A stretch of DNA of 5,876 bases from an uncultured Eubacteriales bacterium (GCA_900546385.1 URCT01000135.1:1-5876), one strand, 5' to 3'; shown: positions 1 to 5,725, counted from the stretch's first letter. The notes: generated by a model from the sequence alone, not told the origin. Numbers and translations are program-made.

Positions 1-383
1 AGATGCTTTGCGCCGGTGATATCCCAAAGCTCGGTGAGTGCGCCGAGACATGGCTGAAAAGCACCGTCTGTTGTGGCGGCGGCCTGAAAGGCGCGGTCTA
101 ACAGCGCGGCACAGGAGGCGGATACAGTGGTTTCTTCGGACGCATTGATGCGGTAGATCTCGCTTGCCGGATCGGTGCGGGAATAGGTCTTTTCAAGCGA
201 TTCGAGAAGCGTTTGAACGCTTTTTAACTCTTTGTCGGAAGCACCGTTTGCCTTGACGGAAACATAGGTATCCATGGCAAAAAAATCGTATTCCGCATAG
301 CTTTTCTTCTGACAGGCAGATAATAAGAACGCGGTCAGAAGAAGCGGCAGGTATAACAGGCAGACGTGTATGGCTTTTTTCAT
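1..383 (-). CDS. apbE: FAD:protein FMN transferase (ApbE family lipoprotein), N-terminal 127 residues; runs off the window
   Basis: ApbE enzymes move FMN from FAD onto a Thr/Ser of extracytosolic redox proteins such as RnfG-type subunits. Only the N-terminal part is present. It opens with Lys-Lys, a hydrophobic stretch (about residues 4-22) and a lipobox L21-S-A-C24, so it should be a membrane-anchored lipoprotein acting outside the cytoplasm. After that come family-typical blocks: MDTYV (37-41), SRTDPASEIYRIN (68-80) and TDGAFQPCLGALTELWDI (105-122), which matches the usual T-x-GAFDP...G-L-x-LW block. The metal-binding C-terminal part lies outside the window. The ATG at 381-383 overlaps the TGA of the Gx gene (ATGA). 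A GGAAAGGA site lies 7 bases upstream, so translation is coupled. This is the last visible gene of the leftward operon started at 2005-2033. Family assignment is firm; the protein it modifies is unknown. Confidence 0.9.
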   Translation of the reverse strand, partial: MKKAIHVCLLYLPLLLTAFLLSACQKKSYAEYDFFAMDTYVSVKANGASDKELKSVQTLLESLEKTYSRTDPASEIYRINASEETTVSASCAALLDRAFQAAATTDGAFQPCLGALTELWDITGAKH

Positions 384-952
384 TCGGAAATCCTTTCCAC
401 AGTGGCATAAATCGGTTGATAACGCGCGTTCTTTCGCACCTTTTCCGGAAAGAACGGAAAAAGCCGGTCAAGCAGTGCGCCGACCAAGCAGCCTGTAAGT
501 GCTGACAGACCGCATAAAAGCGGCAAGTACCAAAAAACCGGCGTGCGAACCAGAAAATGCGCCGCAAGCAGCTGCCCGATGCCGTGACAGGCAGACGAAC
601 ACGCCGAAACACCGATGAGCGTACACCTTTTGCCATACAGCGGCATGAGCGCGCATAACGCCAAAAAAGCGCAGACACTGCCGCCAAAGGATAGAATAAA
701 GGCAGTGCTGTTTCCCGTAAACAGAAAAACCAAGCACATACGCACAAGGCTTACGGCAAGTGCGGCGCCTGCTCCGTATAATACAAACGCTGCCAAAACA
801 AACAGATTGGCAAGCCCTAACCGCACGCCGGGAACCGGGAAGAAGGCGTCAATGCCGCAAAGGCTTTCCACAATGCCTGTAATGGCGGCAAACACGGCAA
901 ACACGGCGCAGAGAACGGTTTTATGATAAAGCCGTATTTTTTTATCCGACAA
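380..952 (-). CDS. Gx transporter family membrane protein (HepS / heptaprenyl diphosphate synthase component I-like)
   Basis: This is a 190-residue integral membrane protein with about five to six hydrophobic segments (roughly 12-30, 46-79 as a pair, 84-104, 110-134, 139-161) and a basic, soluble C-terminal tail. The PGVRLGLANLFVLAAF block (41-56), the FGGSVCAFLAL segment (89-99) and SACHGIGQLLAA (120-131) fit the Gx/Hpre_diP_synt_I family, whose fold resembles ECF-transporter S components. The old name, heptaprenyl diphosphate synthase component I, is historical; the true substrate is unknown, and an isoprenoid, quinone or flavin precursor is only a guess. The start is TTG at 952, chosen because GAGGTGG (959-965) sits 6 bases before it. 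The gene begins 11 bases inside the NusG_II gene and overlaps apbE by 4 bases. The protein is notably rich in cysteine (for example 15, 32, 73, 94, 100, 110, 118, 122). In many Clostridia this gene travels with NusG_II and apbE. Confidence 0.88.
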   Translation of the reverse strand: MSDKKIRLYHKTVLCAVFAVFAAITGIVESLCGIDAFFPVPGVRLGLANLFVLAAFVLYGAGAALAVSLVRMCLVFLFTGNSTAFILSFGGSVCAFLALCALMPLYGKRCTLIGVSACSSACHGIGQLLAAHFLVRTPVFWYLPLLCGLSALTGCLVGALLDRLFPFFPEKVRKNARYQPIYATVERISE

Positions 953-1349
953 TGCCGTCCACCTCGCTTTGCTTCGAATCGTTATTCCCGGATAGAATCG
1001 TCACCGCCACGCGGTTTGGCAAGCATATCAGGCTTTTGCCGGTATCGGCTTCCGACAGCGACCCGGCGCGCATACAAAGCTTGTCCGGGCAGTCGGAAGC
1101 GGCAATGAACGCTTTGCCGTTTTCGATGACGAACCGCACGCCGGTTTGACCGATTTCGACGGTCGTATCGACCTCCAGCGGATAAACGGCATAGCTTTTG
1201 CCGTCCACAGACACCTTTACAAAAGCGGACGTCGCTTTTTTCGAAAGGTGTGGAACAATCGCCAAAGCGATGCAGACAAGCAAAATGCAGCCGACGAGAA
1301 GGCCGTCGCCCAAAAGCAGCTTTCGTCTGTGTTTTTGCGGCGTGTTCAT
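942..1349 (-). CDS. NusG domain II-containing membrane-anchored protein
   Basis: This 135-residue protein has a basic N-terminus (residues 7-10), one transmembrane anchor (about 16-35) and a compact extracytoplasmic domain of the NusG_II family. Despite the name it is not the transcription factor NusG. The diagnostic block is SDCPDKLCMRAGSLS (85-99), whose C-x4-C pair (C87, C92) is typical of the family, followed by SLICLPNRVAVTIL (106-119) with a third cysteine at 109. The cysteines suggest a redox or metal role, but none is proven. The ATG at 1347-1349 overlaps the TGA of the metallo-hydrolase (ATGA). No good ribosome site lies in front, so translation probably depends on coupling. Its 3' end overlaps the TTG start of the Gx gene by 11 bases. 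The NusG_II, Gx and apbE order is a recurrent set near flavin-based electron transfer genes in Firmicutes; that context is family knowledge, not shown here. Confidence 0.9.
   Translation of the reverse strand: MNTPQKHRRKLLLGDGLLVGCILLVCIALAIVPHLSKKATSAFVKVSVDGKSYAVYPLEVDTTVEIGQTGVRFVIENGKAFIAASDCPDKLCMRAGSLSEADTGKSLICLPNRVAVTILSGNNDSKQSEVDGIVG
959..965 (-). promoter_or_regulatory. Ribosome binding site that decides the TTG start of the Gx gene
   Basis: GAGGTGG on the minus strand, 6 bases before TTG 952. It lies within the last codons of the NusG_II gene. No in-frame ATG nearby has a comparable site, so the TTG start is preferred. Confidence 0.7.
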
Positions 1350-1975
1350 GACAGATACGGGTTGTACCGCTTTTCACGCGCAAGCGTCGTGGCAGCGTTG
1401 TGGCCGGGATAAACGGCATAGTCGGCGGTTTCGCCAAGTGCCGCTATTTTTTTTAGAGAGTTAAGAAGCACTTCGGTGCTGCCACCCGGGAAATCGGTTC
1501 TTCCGACCGTTGAAGCAAACAGTGTGTCGCCGGAAAAGAGGATTTTTTCCGGTTCGTACCGATAGCAGACCGAACCGGGCGTGTGGCCGGGCGTATACAG
1601 CACGGAAAACGCCGCGCTGCCGCCATGTATGATTTCGCCGTCCGAAACTGCCGTAAACGGGCCGGTATAGACAAGCGGCGCACCGAACAACGCTTGCGAC
1701 AGATTCAATGCCGGGTCGGTGAGTGCCGGAACGTCGTTTGCGTGAAGGTAAACCGGAATCGGATAGTGCTTTACAAGCTCCGGCAGAGCTTGTATATGGT
1801 CGCCGTGTGCGTGCGTCAAAAAGATGGCGTCGGGCGTGTAGGCGTGCTTTTGAATTTCGGCACACAGGCGTTCTGCATCGCTTGCCGGGTCGATGACGAC
1901 GCAATGAACGCCGTCGCCACTTGCAAGATAGCAGTTGGTCATACAGTTTCCGAGTATAAGCGTATGAATTTGCAT
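1346..1975 (-). CDS. MBL fold metallo-hydrolase, glyoxalase II-like
   Basis: This 209-residue cytoplasmic metallo-beta-lactamase-fold hydrolase resembles hydroxyacylglutathione hydrolases (glyoxalase II). It carries the complete dinuclear metal site: THAHGDH with H55, H57, D59 and H60; H131 in TPGHTPGS; the bridging D150 in FSGDTLF; and H192 in YPGHN. GRTDFPGGS (158-166) is also usual in this group. No signal peptide is present. Its length matches the short bacterial glyoxalase II-like family, which lacks the long C-terminal glutathione-binding domain, so glutathione is not assured as the substrate; another thioester is equally possible. The ATG at 1975 is supported by GAGGA 6 bases upstream and by a consensus promoter at 2005-2033. 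It is the first gene of a four-gene leftward operon ending in apbE, joined to NusG_II by ATGA. Why a thioesterase-like enzyme heads a membrane flavin-related operon is unclear. Confidence 0.93.
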   Translation of the reverse strand: MQIHTLILGNCMTNCYLASGDGVHCVVIDPASDAERLCAEIQKHAYTPDAIFLTHAHGDHIQALPELVKHYPIPVYLHANDVPALTDPALNLSQALFGAPLVYTGPFTAVSDGEIIHGGSAAFSVLYTPGHTPGSVCYRYEPEKILFSGDTLFASTVGRTDFPGGSTEVLLNSLKKIAALGETADYAVYPGHNAATTLAREKRYNPYLS

Positions 1976-1981
1976 GAAAAG

Positions 1982-1986
1982 TCCTC
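1982..1986 (-). promoter_or_regulatory. Ribosome binding site of the MBL hydrolase
   Basis: GAGGA on the minus strand lies 6 bases before the ATG at 1975. It supports that start over internal ones. Confidence 0.7.
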
Positions 1987-2004
1987 GCTTGCGATTTTTT
2001 CTTC

Positions 2005-2033
2005 ATTATAGCATTTTGCGCGTAAAAAGTCAA
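2005..2033 (-). promoter_or_regulatory. Sigma-A type promoter of the MBL-NusG_II-Gx-apbE operon
   Basis: On the minus strand a -35 box TTGACT (2028-2033) and a perfect -10 box TATAAT (2005-2010) are separated by exactly 17 bases. The predicted start of transcription is near 1998, giving a leader of about 23 bases before the ATG at 1975. No operator or riboswitch is visible in so short a leader, so this looks like a strong, largely constitutive promoter. It begins only about a dozen bases after the terminator stem of the upstream gene. Confidence 0.87.
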
Positions 2034-2034
2034 C

Positions 2035-2077
2035 CAACCAAACGAAAAAGCGGTCTGCCGGAAAGCAAACCGCTTTT
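2035..2077 (-). terminator. Rho-independent terminator after the desulfurase gene
   Basis: A hairpin has arms 2046-2054 (AAAAGCGGT) and 2069-2077 (ACCGCTTTT), a perfect 9-bp stem. It continues after one C/A mismatch as 3 more pairs (2056-2058 with 2065-2067) closing a 6-base loop. On the minus strand the stem runs into TTTTTCGTTT, so it ends transcription leaving the desulfurase gene (stop 2093), 16 bases downstream of the stop codon. It insulates that gene from the next operon promoter at 2005-2033. Confidence 0.85.
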
Positions 2078-2092
2078 GAAAAAATCGTTTTC

Positions 2093-3229
2093 TTACAGCC
2101 GGTTGACGGCAAGCGAAAAAGCATCGATCTCCGCCGGTGTATTCATAAAGGAAAGCGACGCGCGAACCGCGCCGTATTCGCCGGTTCCGAGAGAGGTGTG
2201 GGCAATCGGCGCACAATGGAAACCGCCGCGCACGCAGATGCCTTGTTCGTTTAACAGCTTTGCCGTTTCCTCCGACGCGTATCCGGCTTTGTTGAAAGCT
2301 AACGTCGGTGTGCGCTTGTCGGTGATCCCGTAAAGCGTCACACCTTTGACGGCGGCAAGATTTTCGGTCAGGCGGTTGATGAGCATGGTGTCGCGCTCGA
2401 AAATCTCACCGATGCCGATTTTGGAAACATAGCCGATCCCGGCGCAAAGACCGCAAATGGCCGGTGTGCCGAGCGTACCGGCTTCCAACCGTTCGGGCAG
2501 ACTGCCGCTCATGTTTTTGTCGGCGGAAAGGATCCCGTTGCCGCCCTCAATGACCGGCTCCGGCTCTTTGTCCGTGCAGAAGATCGCACCGCCGCTGCCT
2601 TGCGGGCCGTAAAGGCTCTTGTGCCCGGCAAAGCATAAAACGTCCACGCCGAGCGATTTTGCGTTGATGGGCACACAGCCGGCCGCCTGGGAGGCATCGC
2701 AGATCAAAAGAATGTTTTTCTTGCGGCAAATATCGCCGAGTGCCGCAACCGGAAGAATCTTTCCGCAAACATTGGAGGCAAGCGTCACAACGGCAAGCCG
2801 CGTATTTGGCCGGATTTTGGAAGTAAAATCGTATACGATCTCGCGGTCTGAACCGGCGGCGTTGAAAACCGTATAGGAAATACCGCGGCAGGGGTCTTTG
2901 GAGAGCGCGTGTACCGGACGGATAACGGAATTGTGTTCAAAGTCGGAAAACAGTATGTGGCAGCCGTTTTCGGCATAGCCCTTGATTGCCATATTGAGCG
3001 CATATGTCGCATTGTAGGTGAAGACAACGCGTTCCGGCTTGTCACAGCCGAATAAGCGGCAAACCGCTTTCCGGCATTCGTAAATCTCCGCGGCGGCATT
3101 TAAGGAAAGGTCATGACCGCTTCTGCCGGGATTGCCGAATTTGTCGAGAGCCGTATGCATGGCACGCAGGACGCATTCGGGCTTGCCGACGGTGGTGGCG
3201 GCGTTGTCAAAATAAATGCGGCGTCTCAT
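2093..3229 (-). CDS. Class V aminotransferase-fold PLP enzyme, cysteine desulfurase family
   Basis: This 378-residue cytoplasmic PLP enzyme resembles NifS/SufS and the cysteine desulfurase family protein group often found beside DUF3343. Landmarks in order: YFDNAATT (6-13); EHNSV with PLP-stacking H99; LASNVCG (150-156); CDASQAAG with D178, the PLP-nitrogen partner; FAGHKSLYGPQGSGG with PLP-lysine K204; EAGTLGTPAICGL (249-261); and VRGGFHCAPIAH with C339 at the position of the SufS persulfide cysteine. VRASLSFMNTPAEID (355-369) is the usual C-terminal block. It should release sulfur (or selenium) from cysteine or selenocysteine and carry it as a persulfide on C339. The ATG overlaps the DUF3343 stop (ATGA), with a weak GAGG about 8 bases upstream. 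The gene ends at its own terminator. It is not a standard iscS or sufS: no scaffold or suf genes accompany it. Whether it serves Fe-S assembly, selenium or another thio-product is unknown. Confidence 0.9.
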   Translation of the reverse strand: MRRRIYFDNAATTVGKPECVLRAMHTALDKFGNPGRSGHDLSLNAAAEIYECRKAVCRLFGCDKPERVVFTYNATYALNMAIKGYAENGCHILFSDFEHNSVIRPVHALSKDPCRGISYTVFNAAGSDREIVYDFTSKIRPNTRLAVVTLASNVCGKILPVAALGDICRKKNILLICDASQAAGCVPINAKSLGVDVLCFAGHKSLYGPQGSGGAIFCTDKEPEPVIEGGNGILSADKNMSGSLPERLEAGTLGTPAICGLCAGIGYVSKIGIGEIFERDTMLINRLTENLAAVKGVTLYGITDKRTPTLAFNKAGYASEETAKLLNEQGICVRGGFHCAPIAHTSLGTGEYGAVRASLSFMNTPAEIDAFSLAVNRL

Positions 3230-3459
3230 TTTTTTGCCTCACAGTCCATACTTGTAATGACCCGAATACCGGCAAGATTCATATAGCGCCGGGCAAGAGC
3301 TGCCGTGTCGGAGCTTACCCGTATCCCATAGCCGCAGCCGCCGAGTGCGGCAACATTTTTTATTTTTTCCACCTTGCAGACAATTCCGTGACCTTCAAGC
3401 TCGGATTTTGCCTTTAAGGCGTAGGTGATTGAGCTTACGATTAAGAATTCGCAGTTCAT
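3226..3459 (-). CDS. DUF3343 domain protein, putative Se/S carrier-like
   Basis: This small 77-residue soluble protein of the DUF3343 (putative Se/S carrier-like) family is complete. It begins with a beta-strand-like EFLIVSSITYALKAKSEL (4-21), followed by a second strand and the signature GGCGYGIRV (40-48). C42 in this signature is the conserved cysteine and a likely persulfide acceptor; C3, C28 and C73 are additional. The fold should be a small ferredoxin-like alpha/beta unit. The ATG is supported by AAGGTGA 7 bases upstream. It starts 18 bases after the manganese catalase frame ends and overlaps the desulfurase start by 4 bases, so the last two genes are translationally coupled. The pairing suggests that this protein receives or hands on sulfur or selenium from the desulfurase. 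Family call is good; the carrier role is inferred from context and has little direct proof. Confidence 0.85.
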   Translation of the reverse strand: MNCEFLIVSSITYALKAKSELEGHGIVCKVEKIKNVAALGGCGYGIRVSSDTAALARRYMNLAGIRVITSMDCEAKK

Positions 3460-3477
3460 CGGAATGTCACCTTACCT

Positions 3478-3978
3478 TTATTTTTCGACTTCGGGATTGA
3501 AGGCGTACAGATTTTTGGAATTTAAGCGGCGTTTGGCGTTTTCGAGAGCTTCACCGAAACGTTGGAAATGCACGATCTCTCGCGCACGCAAAAAGCGGAT
3601 CGGCTCACGAACGTCCGGATCGTCTACCAGACGAAGAATGTTGTCATAGGTCGTGCGGGCTTTTTGCTCGGCGGCCAAATCCTCCGTCAAATCGGTAATG
3701 ACATCGCCCTTAGACTGGAATGCGACCGAAGAGAAGGGAACACCGCCGGCAGATTGCGGCCAGATGCCGGGTCCGTGATCCACATAATACGGCGCAAAAC
3801 CGGCTTCGTTGATCTCTTCGATGGAAAGATTGCGCGTTAACTGCCGGACAATCGCACAAACCATTTCCATATGCGCCAGCTCTTCTGTTCCGATGGCGTA
3901 GCATTTTTGCGCCTTTTTGTTTGCGCAAAACCGCTTTGTAACGCATAAATCGTCCTCCGGCGGAAAAACTACATTCAA
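3478..3978 (-). CDS. Manganese catalase (CotJC-like), 5'-truncated, probable gene remnant
   Basis: Residues 29-166 of the open frame are clear manganese catalase/CotJC sequence, and the C-terminus NSKNLYAFNPEVEK is intact. The family decomposes hydrogen peroxide at a di-manganese site held by three Glu and two His. Present here are E33 and H36 (EELAH), E104 (AAEQKAR) and H137 (REIVH). The 33-residue spacing of the last two equals that of Lactobacillus plantarum catalase (E148, H181). The first glutamate (E35 there) and the whole first helix, about 35 residues, are missing; residues 1-28 look unrelated to the family. The frame has no ATG at its start: the best is TTG 3978, without a ribosome site. 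A good GGAGG-7-ATG start exists at 3946 but in another frame. No internal stop is seen, so it might still be translated, but an active catalase is unlikely. The lost part would have lain where hcp begins. DUF3343 follows after 18 bases. Confidence 0.8.
   Translation of the reverse strand: MNVVFPPEDDLCVTKRFCANKKAQKCYAIGTEELAHMEMVCAIVRQLTRNLSIEEINEAGFAPYYVDHGPGIWPQSAGGVPFSSVAFQSKGDVITDLTEDLAAEQKARTTYDNILRLVDDPDVREPIRFLRAREIVHFQRFGEALENAKRRLNSKNLYAFNPEVEK
3944..3958 (-). promoter_or_regulatory. Orphan ribosome site and ATG ahead of the catalase remnant
   Basis: On the minus strand GGAGG (3954-3958) sits 7 bases before an ATG (3944-3946). That ATG opens MRYKAVLRKQKGAK, which is one frame off the catalase. 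It may be the original start left after an out-of-frame internal deletion, or chance. Even if the frame were restored in the A-runs near 3905-3920, the first metal-ligand helix would still be absent. Confidence 0.4.
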
Positions 3979-3993
3979 ACGATTTCAAACGAT
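3974..3993. repeat. Perfect tandem repeat of 10 bp in the divergent hcp/catalase interval
   Basis: TTCAAACGAT occurs twice head to tail (3974-3983 and 3984-3993) with no mismatch, directly abutting the hcp ribosome site. The period of about one DNA turn would suit a paired protein-binding site, but slippage or the scar of a rearrangement is just as likely. Confidence 0.85.
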
Positions 3994-4000
3994 AAGGAGG
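3994..4000 (+). promoter_or_regulatory. Ribosome binding site of hcp
   Basis: AAGGAGG, a full Shine-Dalgarno match, lies 7 bases before the ATG at 4008. It fixes the start, and the cysteine motif only five residues into the protein agrees. Confidence 0.88.
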
Positions 4001-4007
4001 AATTGCC

Positions 4008-5570
4008 ATGAAAGAAATGTTTTGCTTTCAGTGCCAGCAAACGGCACATAACACCGGCTGCGAAGGAAAGGCCGGTGTCTGCGGAAAAAAAGCGGATACC
4101 GCCGGGCTTCAGGACGAATTGGTCGGCGCGCTCATCGGACTTGCCCGTGCGGCAAATGCCGGAAAACCCACTGAACAAACCGATGCACTTGTCTTAAAAG
4201 GCTTGTTTACCACCATTACCAACGTCAATTTCAACAATCATACCATACAAATCCTGACCGAGGAAATCGAACGCGAAAAAGGGCGTCTGTGCGCGCGCCC
4301 GTGCGAAAACTACGATATGCGCCTTTTGTGGAATGACGGCGAGGATATCCGTTCGCTCAAATCTCTCATCCTGTTCGGGATCAAAGGCATGGCGGCATAT
4401 GCCTATCATGCAGCGGCACTCGGAAAGAGCGATGAAAAAATCAACCGCTTTTTCTATCGCGCCTTGGAGGCGATCGGTGAAGAAAAAAGCGCGGAGGAAC
4501 TGCTTGATCTTGTCCTTGAAACCGGCAGAATCAATTATGCGTGTATGGCTTTACTCGATGAAGCCAATACCGAAGCCTACGGCAATCCCGTGCCGACCGA
4601 GGTGCCGCTTACCATCGAAAAAGGGCCGTTTATCGTGGTCAGCGGACACGATTTGCACGATATGAAGCTGTTGTTGGAACAGACGGAAGGAAAGGGCATT
4701 CATATTTACACGCACAGCGAGATGCTTCCGGCACATGGATATCCGGAACTAAAAAAATACGCCCATCTGAAAGGAAACTTCGGAACCGGCTGGCAGAACC
4801 AACAGTCGGAATTCCACAATATTCCGGCGCCCATCCTCTTTACGACCAATTGCCTTATGCCGATCCGCGAAAGCTATGCGGACAGAGTGTTTACAACCTC
4901 GGTGGTGTCCTATCCGGAGGTGGTGCATATCGGTGAAGATAAGGATTTTTCGCCGGTTATCCGCAAAGCACTCGAATGCGGCGGCTATGACGAGGACAAG
5001 TATATGACCGGCATGAATGGCGGCCACAGCGTGATGACCGGCTTTGCGCATGAAGCGGTTCTTTCGCAGGCGGATAAAATCGTGCGTTTGCTCAAAGAAG
5101 GGAAGATAAGGCATATTTTCTTGATCGGCGGCTGTGACGGCGCGTCGCCGAGCCGAAGCTATTATACCGATTTTGCCAAGCTTACGCCGCCCGATACGCT
5201 GATTCTGACGCTTGCCTGCGGCAAATACCGCATCAACGACTTAGATCTCGGCACCATCGACGGCATTCCGCGCATTCTCGATGTCGGGCAGTGCAATGAC
5301 GCGTACAGCGCGCTTCAAATTGCGCTTGCGCTTGCAAAAGCCTTCGATTGCGGTGTCAACGATTTGCCGTTGACGTTGGTGTTGTCATGGTATGAACAGA
5401 AAGCGGTCTGCATTCTGTTAACACTTTTGGCCTTGGGCGTAAAGAATATTCTGCTGGGGCCGACCGTTCCGGCGTTTGTGTCGCCCGGCGTCTTGAAAAT
5501 CTTGGCACAGAACTATAACCTTACGCCGACCGATGAACCGCAGGCAGATTTGGCAAAAATTCTTGCTTGA
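4008..5570 (+). CDS. hcp: Hybrid cluster protein (hydroxylamine reductase), class I
   Basis: This is a complete 520-residue cytoplasmic Hcp. Family members reduce hydroxylamine to ammonia in vitro and, in enteric bacteria, act as NO reductases and protein S-nitrosylases. The N-terminal cluster motif is C6-x2-C9-x8-C18-x6-C25, the close spacing of strict anaerobes, unlike the wider enterobacterial pattern. All hybrid Fe-S-O cluster ligands are present: H214 (SGHDL), E238 (HSEMLPAHGYPEL), C282 (TTNCLMP), C376 (GGCDGASPSR, the persulfide cysteine), C404 (LACGKYR), C429 (GQCNDAYSA), and E463 and K465 (WYEQKA). These ligands also separate it from the related CooS CO dehydrogenases. No hcr-type reductase is adjacent, so an external ferredoxin or similar donor is needed. 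The gene is divergent from the catalase remnant, 29 bases away, and is followed by a hairpin terminator, so it is probably monocistronic. No convincing promoter or HcpR/NsrR-type palindrome is visible just upstream; the promoter may lie inside the remnant. Confidence 0.97.
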   Translation: MKEMFCFQCQQTAHNTGCEGKAGVCGKKADTAGLQDELVGALIGLARAANAGKPTEQTDALVLKGLFTTITNVNFNNHTIQILTEEIEREKGRLCARPCENYDMRLLWNDGEDIRSLKSLILFGIKGMAAYAYHAAALGKSDEKINRFFYRALEAIGEEKSAEELLDLVLETGRINYACMALLDEANTEAYGNPVPTEVPLTIEKGPFIVVSGHDLHDMKLLLEQTEGKGIHIYTHSEMLPAHGYPELKKYAHLKGNFGTGWQNQQSEFHNIPAPILFTTNCLMPIRESYADRVFTTSVVSYPEVVHIGEDKDFSPVIRKALECGGYDEDKYMTGMNGGHSVMTGFAHEAVLSQADKIVRLLKEGKIRHIFLIGGCDGASPSRSYYTDFAKLTPPDTLILTLACGKYRINDLDLGTIDGIPRILDVGQCNDAYSALQIALALAKAFDCGVNDLPLTLVLSWYEQKAVCILLTLLALGVKNILLGPTVPAFVSPGVLKILAQNYNLTPTDEPQADLAKILA

Positions 5571-5592
5571 TTTTGTGACAAAATATTGACAA

Positions 5593-5649
5593 AAAGAACC
5601 GGTATGAGTGCAAAAACACATTTTTTACTTTACCGGTTCTTTCTTTGTT
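5593..5649 (+). terminator. Hairpin terminator after hcp
   Basis: Arms 5593-5604 (AAAGAACCGGTA) and 5631-5642 pair perfectly over 12 bp, around a 26-base A/T-rich loop. On the plus strand the stem runs into TTCTTTCTTTGTT, an interrupted U-tract. The minus strand reads into TTTTT after the stem, so it could work both ways. It starts 22 bases after the hcp stop codon. Confidence 0.75.
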
Positions 5650-5676
5650 AAAAATGGAATTTTTCGAAAAAAAGTA

Positions 5677-5705
5677 TTGCAATTCATCTTGAAATTTGAT
5701 ATAAT
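5677..5705 (+). promoter_or_regulatory. Sigma-A type promoter of the rightmost gene
   Basis: The -35 box TTGCAA (5677-5682) and a perfect -10 box TATAAT (5700-5705) are 17 bases apart. Transcription should start near 5712, leaving a leader of about 23 bases before the ATG at 5735. It lies just past the hcp terminator, so the next gene is independently expressed. Confidence 0.85.
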
Positions 5706-5725
5706 AGAGCAAGAATCCATAACAC

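Noticed and set aside
193..747. Open frame of 184 codons on the minus strand
   Set aside because: It runs across the joint of apbE and the Gx gene in another frame; Arg/Cys/Phe-rich without motifs, while the competing frames have clear family signatures.
1461..2216. Long open frame of 251 codons on the minus strand
   Set aside because: It overlaps the metallo-hydrolase, its promoter and the upstream terminator; its composition is Arg/Cys-rich and shows no family motif. It is a shadow of the hydrolase gene in another frame.
3710..3946. Frame opened by the ATG at 3946 as a separate 78-residue gene
   Set aside because: It has a good ribosome site, but beyond about residue 15 it is the off-frame reading of conserved catalase sequence, with no motif of its own.
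3921..3949. Candidate hcp promoter TTGCGC-17-CATAAA on the plus strand
   Set aside because: Only 3 of 6 and 4 of 6 bases match consensus; too weak to list as a promoter.
4749..5114. Minus-strand open frame inside hcp
   Set aside because: Antisense shadow; hcp in this region carries the conserved C282 ligand and neighbouring motifs.
5571..5583. Short dyad TTTTGTGACAAAA after the hcp stop codon
   Set aside because: It looks a little like an Rex/CRP-type half-site pair, but it lies downstream of hcp, has a one-base centre and no T-tract; chance in A/T-rich spacer is likely.
5586..5614. Perfect TTGACA -35 box just after hcp
   Set aside because: No acceptable -10 box lies 16-18 bases downstream (only TGCAAA-like sequence), and the region is inside the terminator hairpin.
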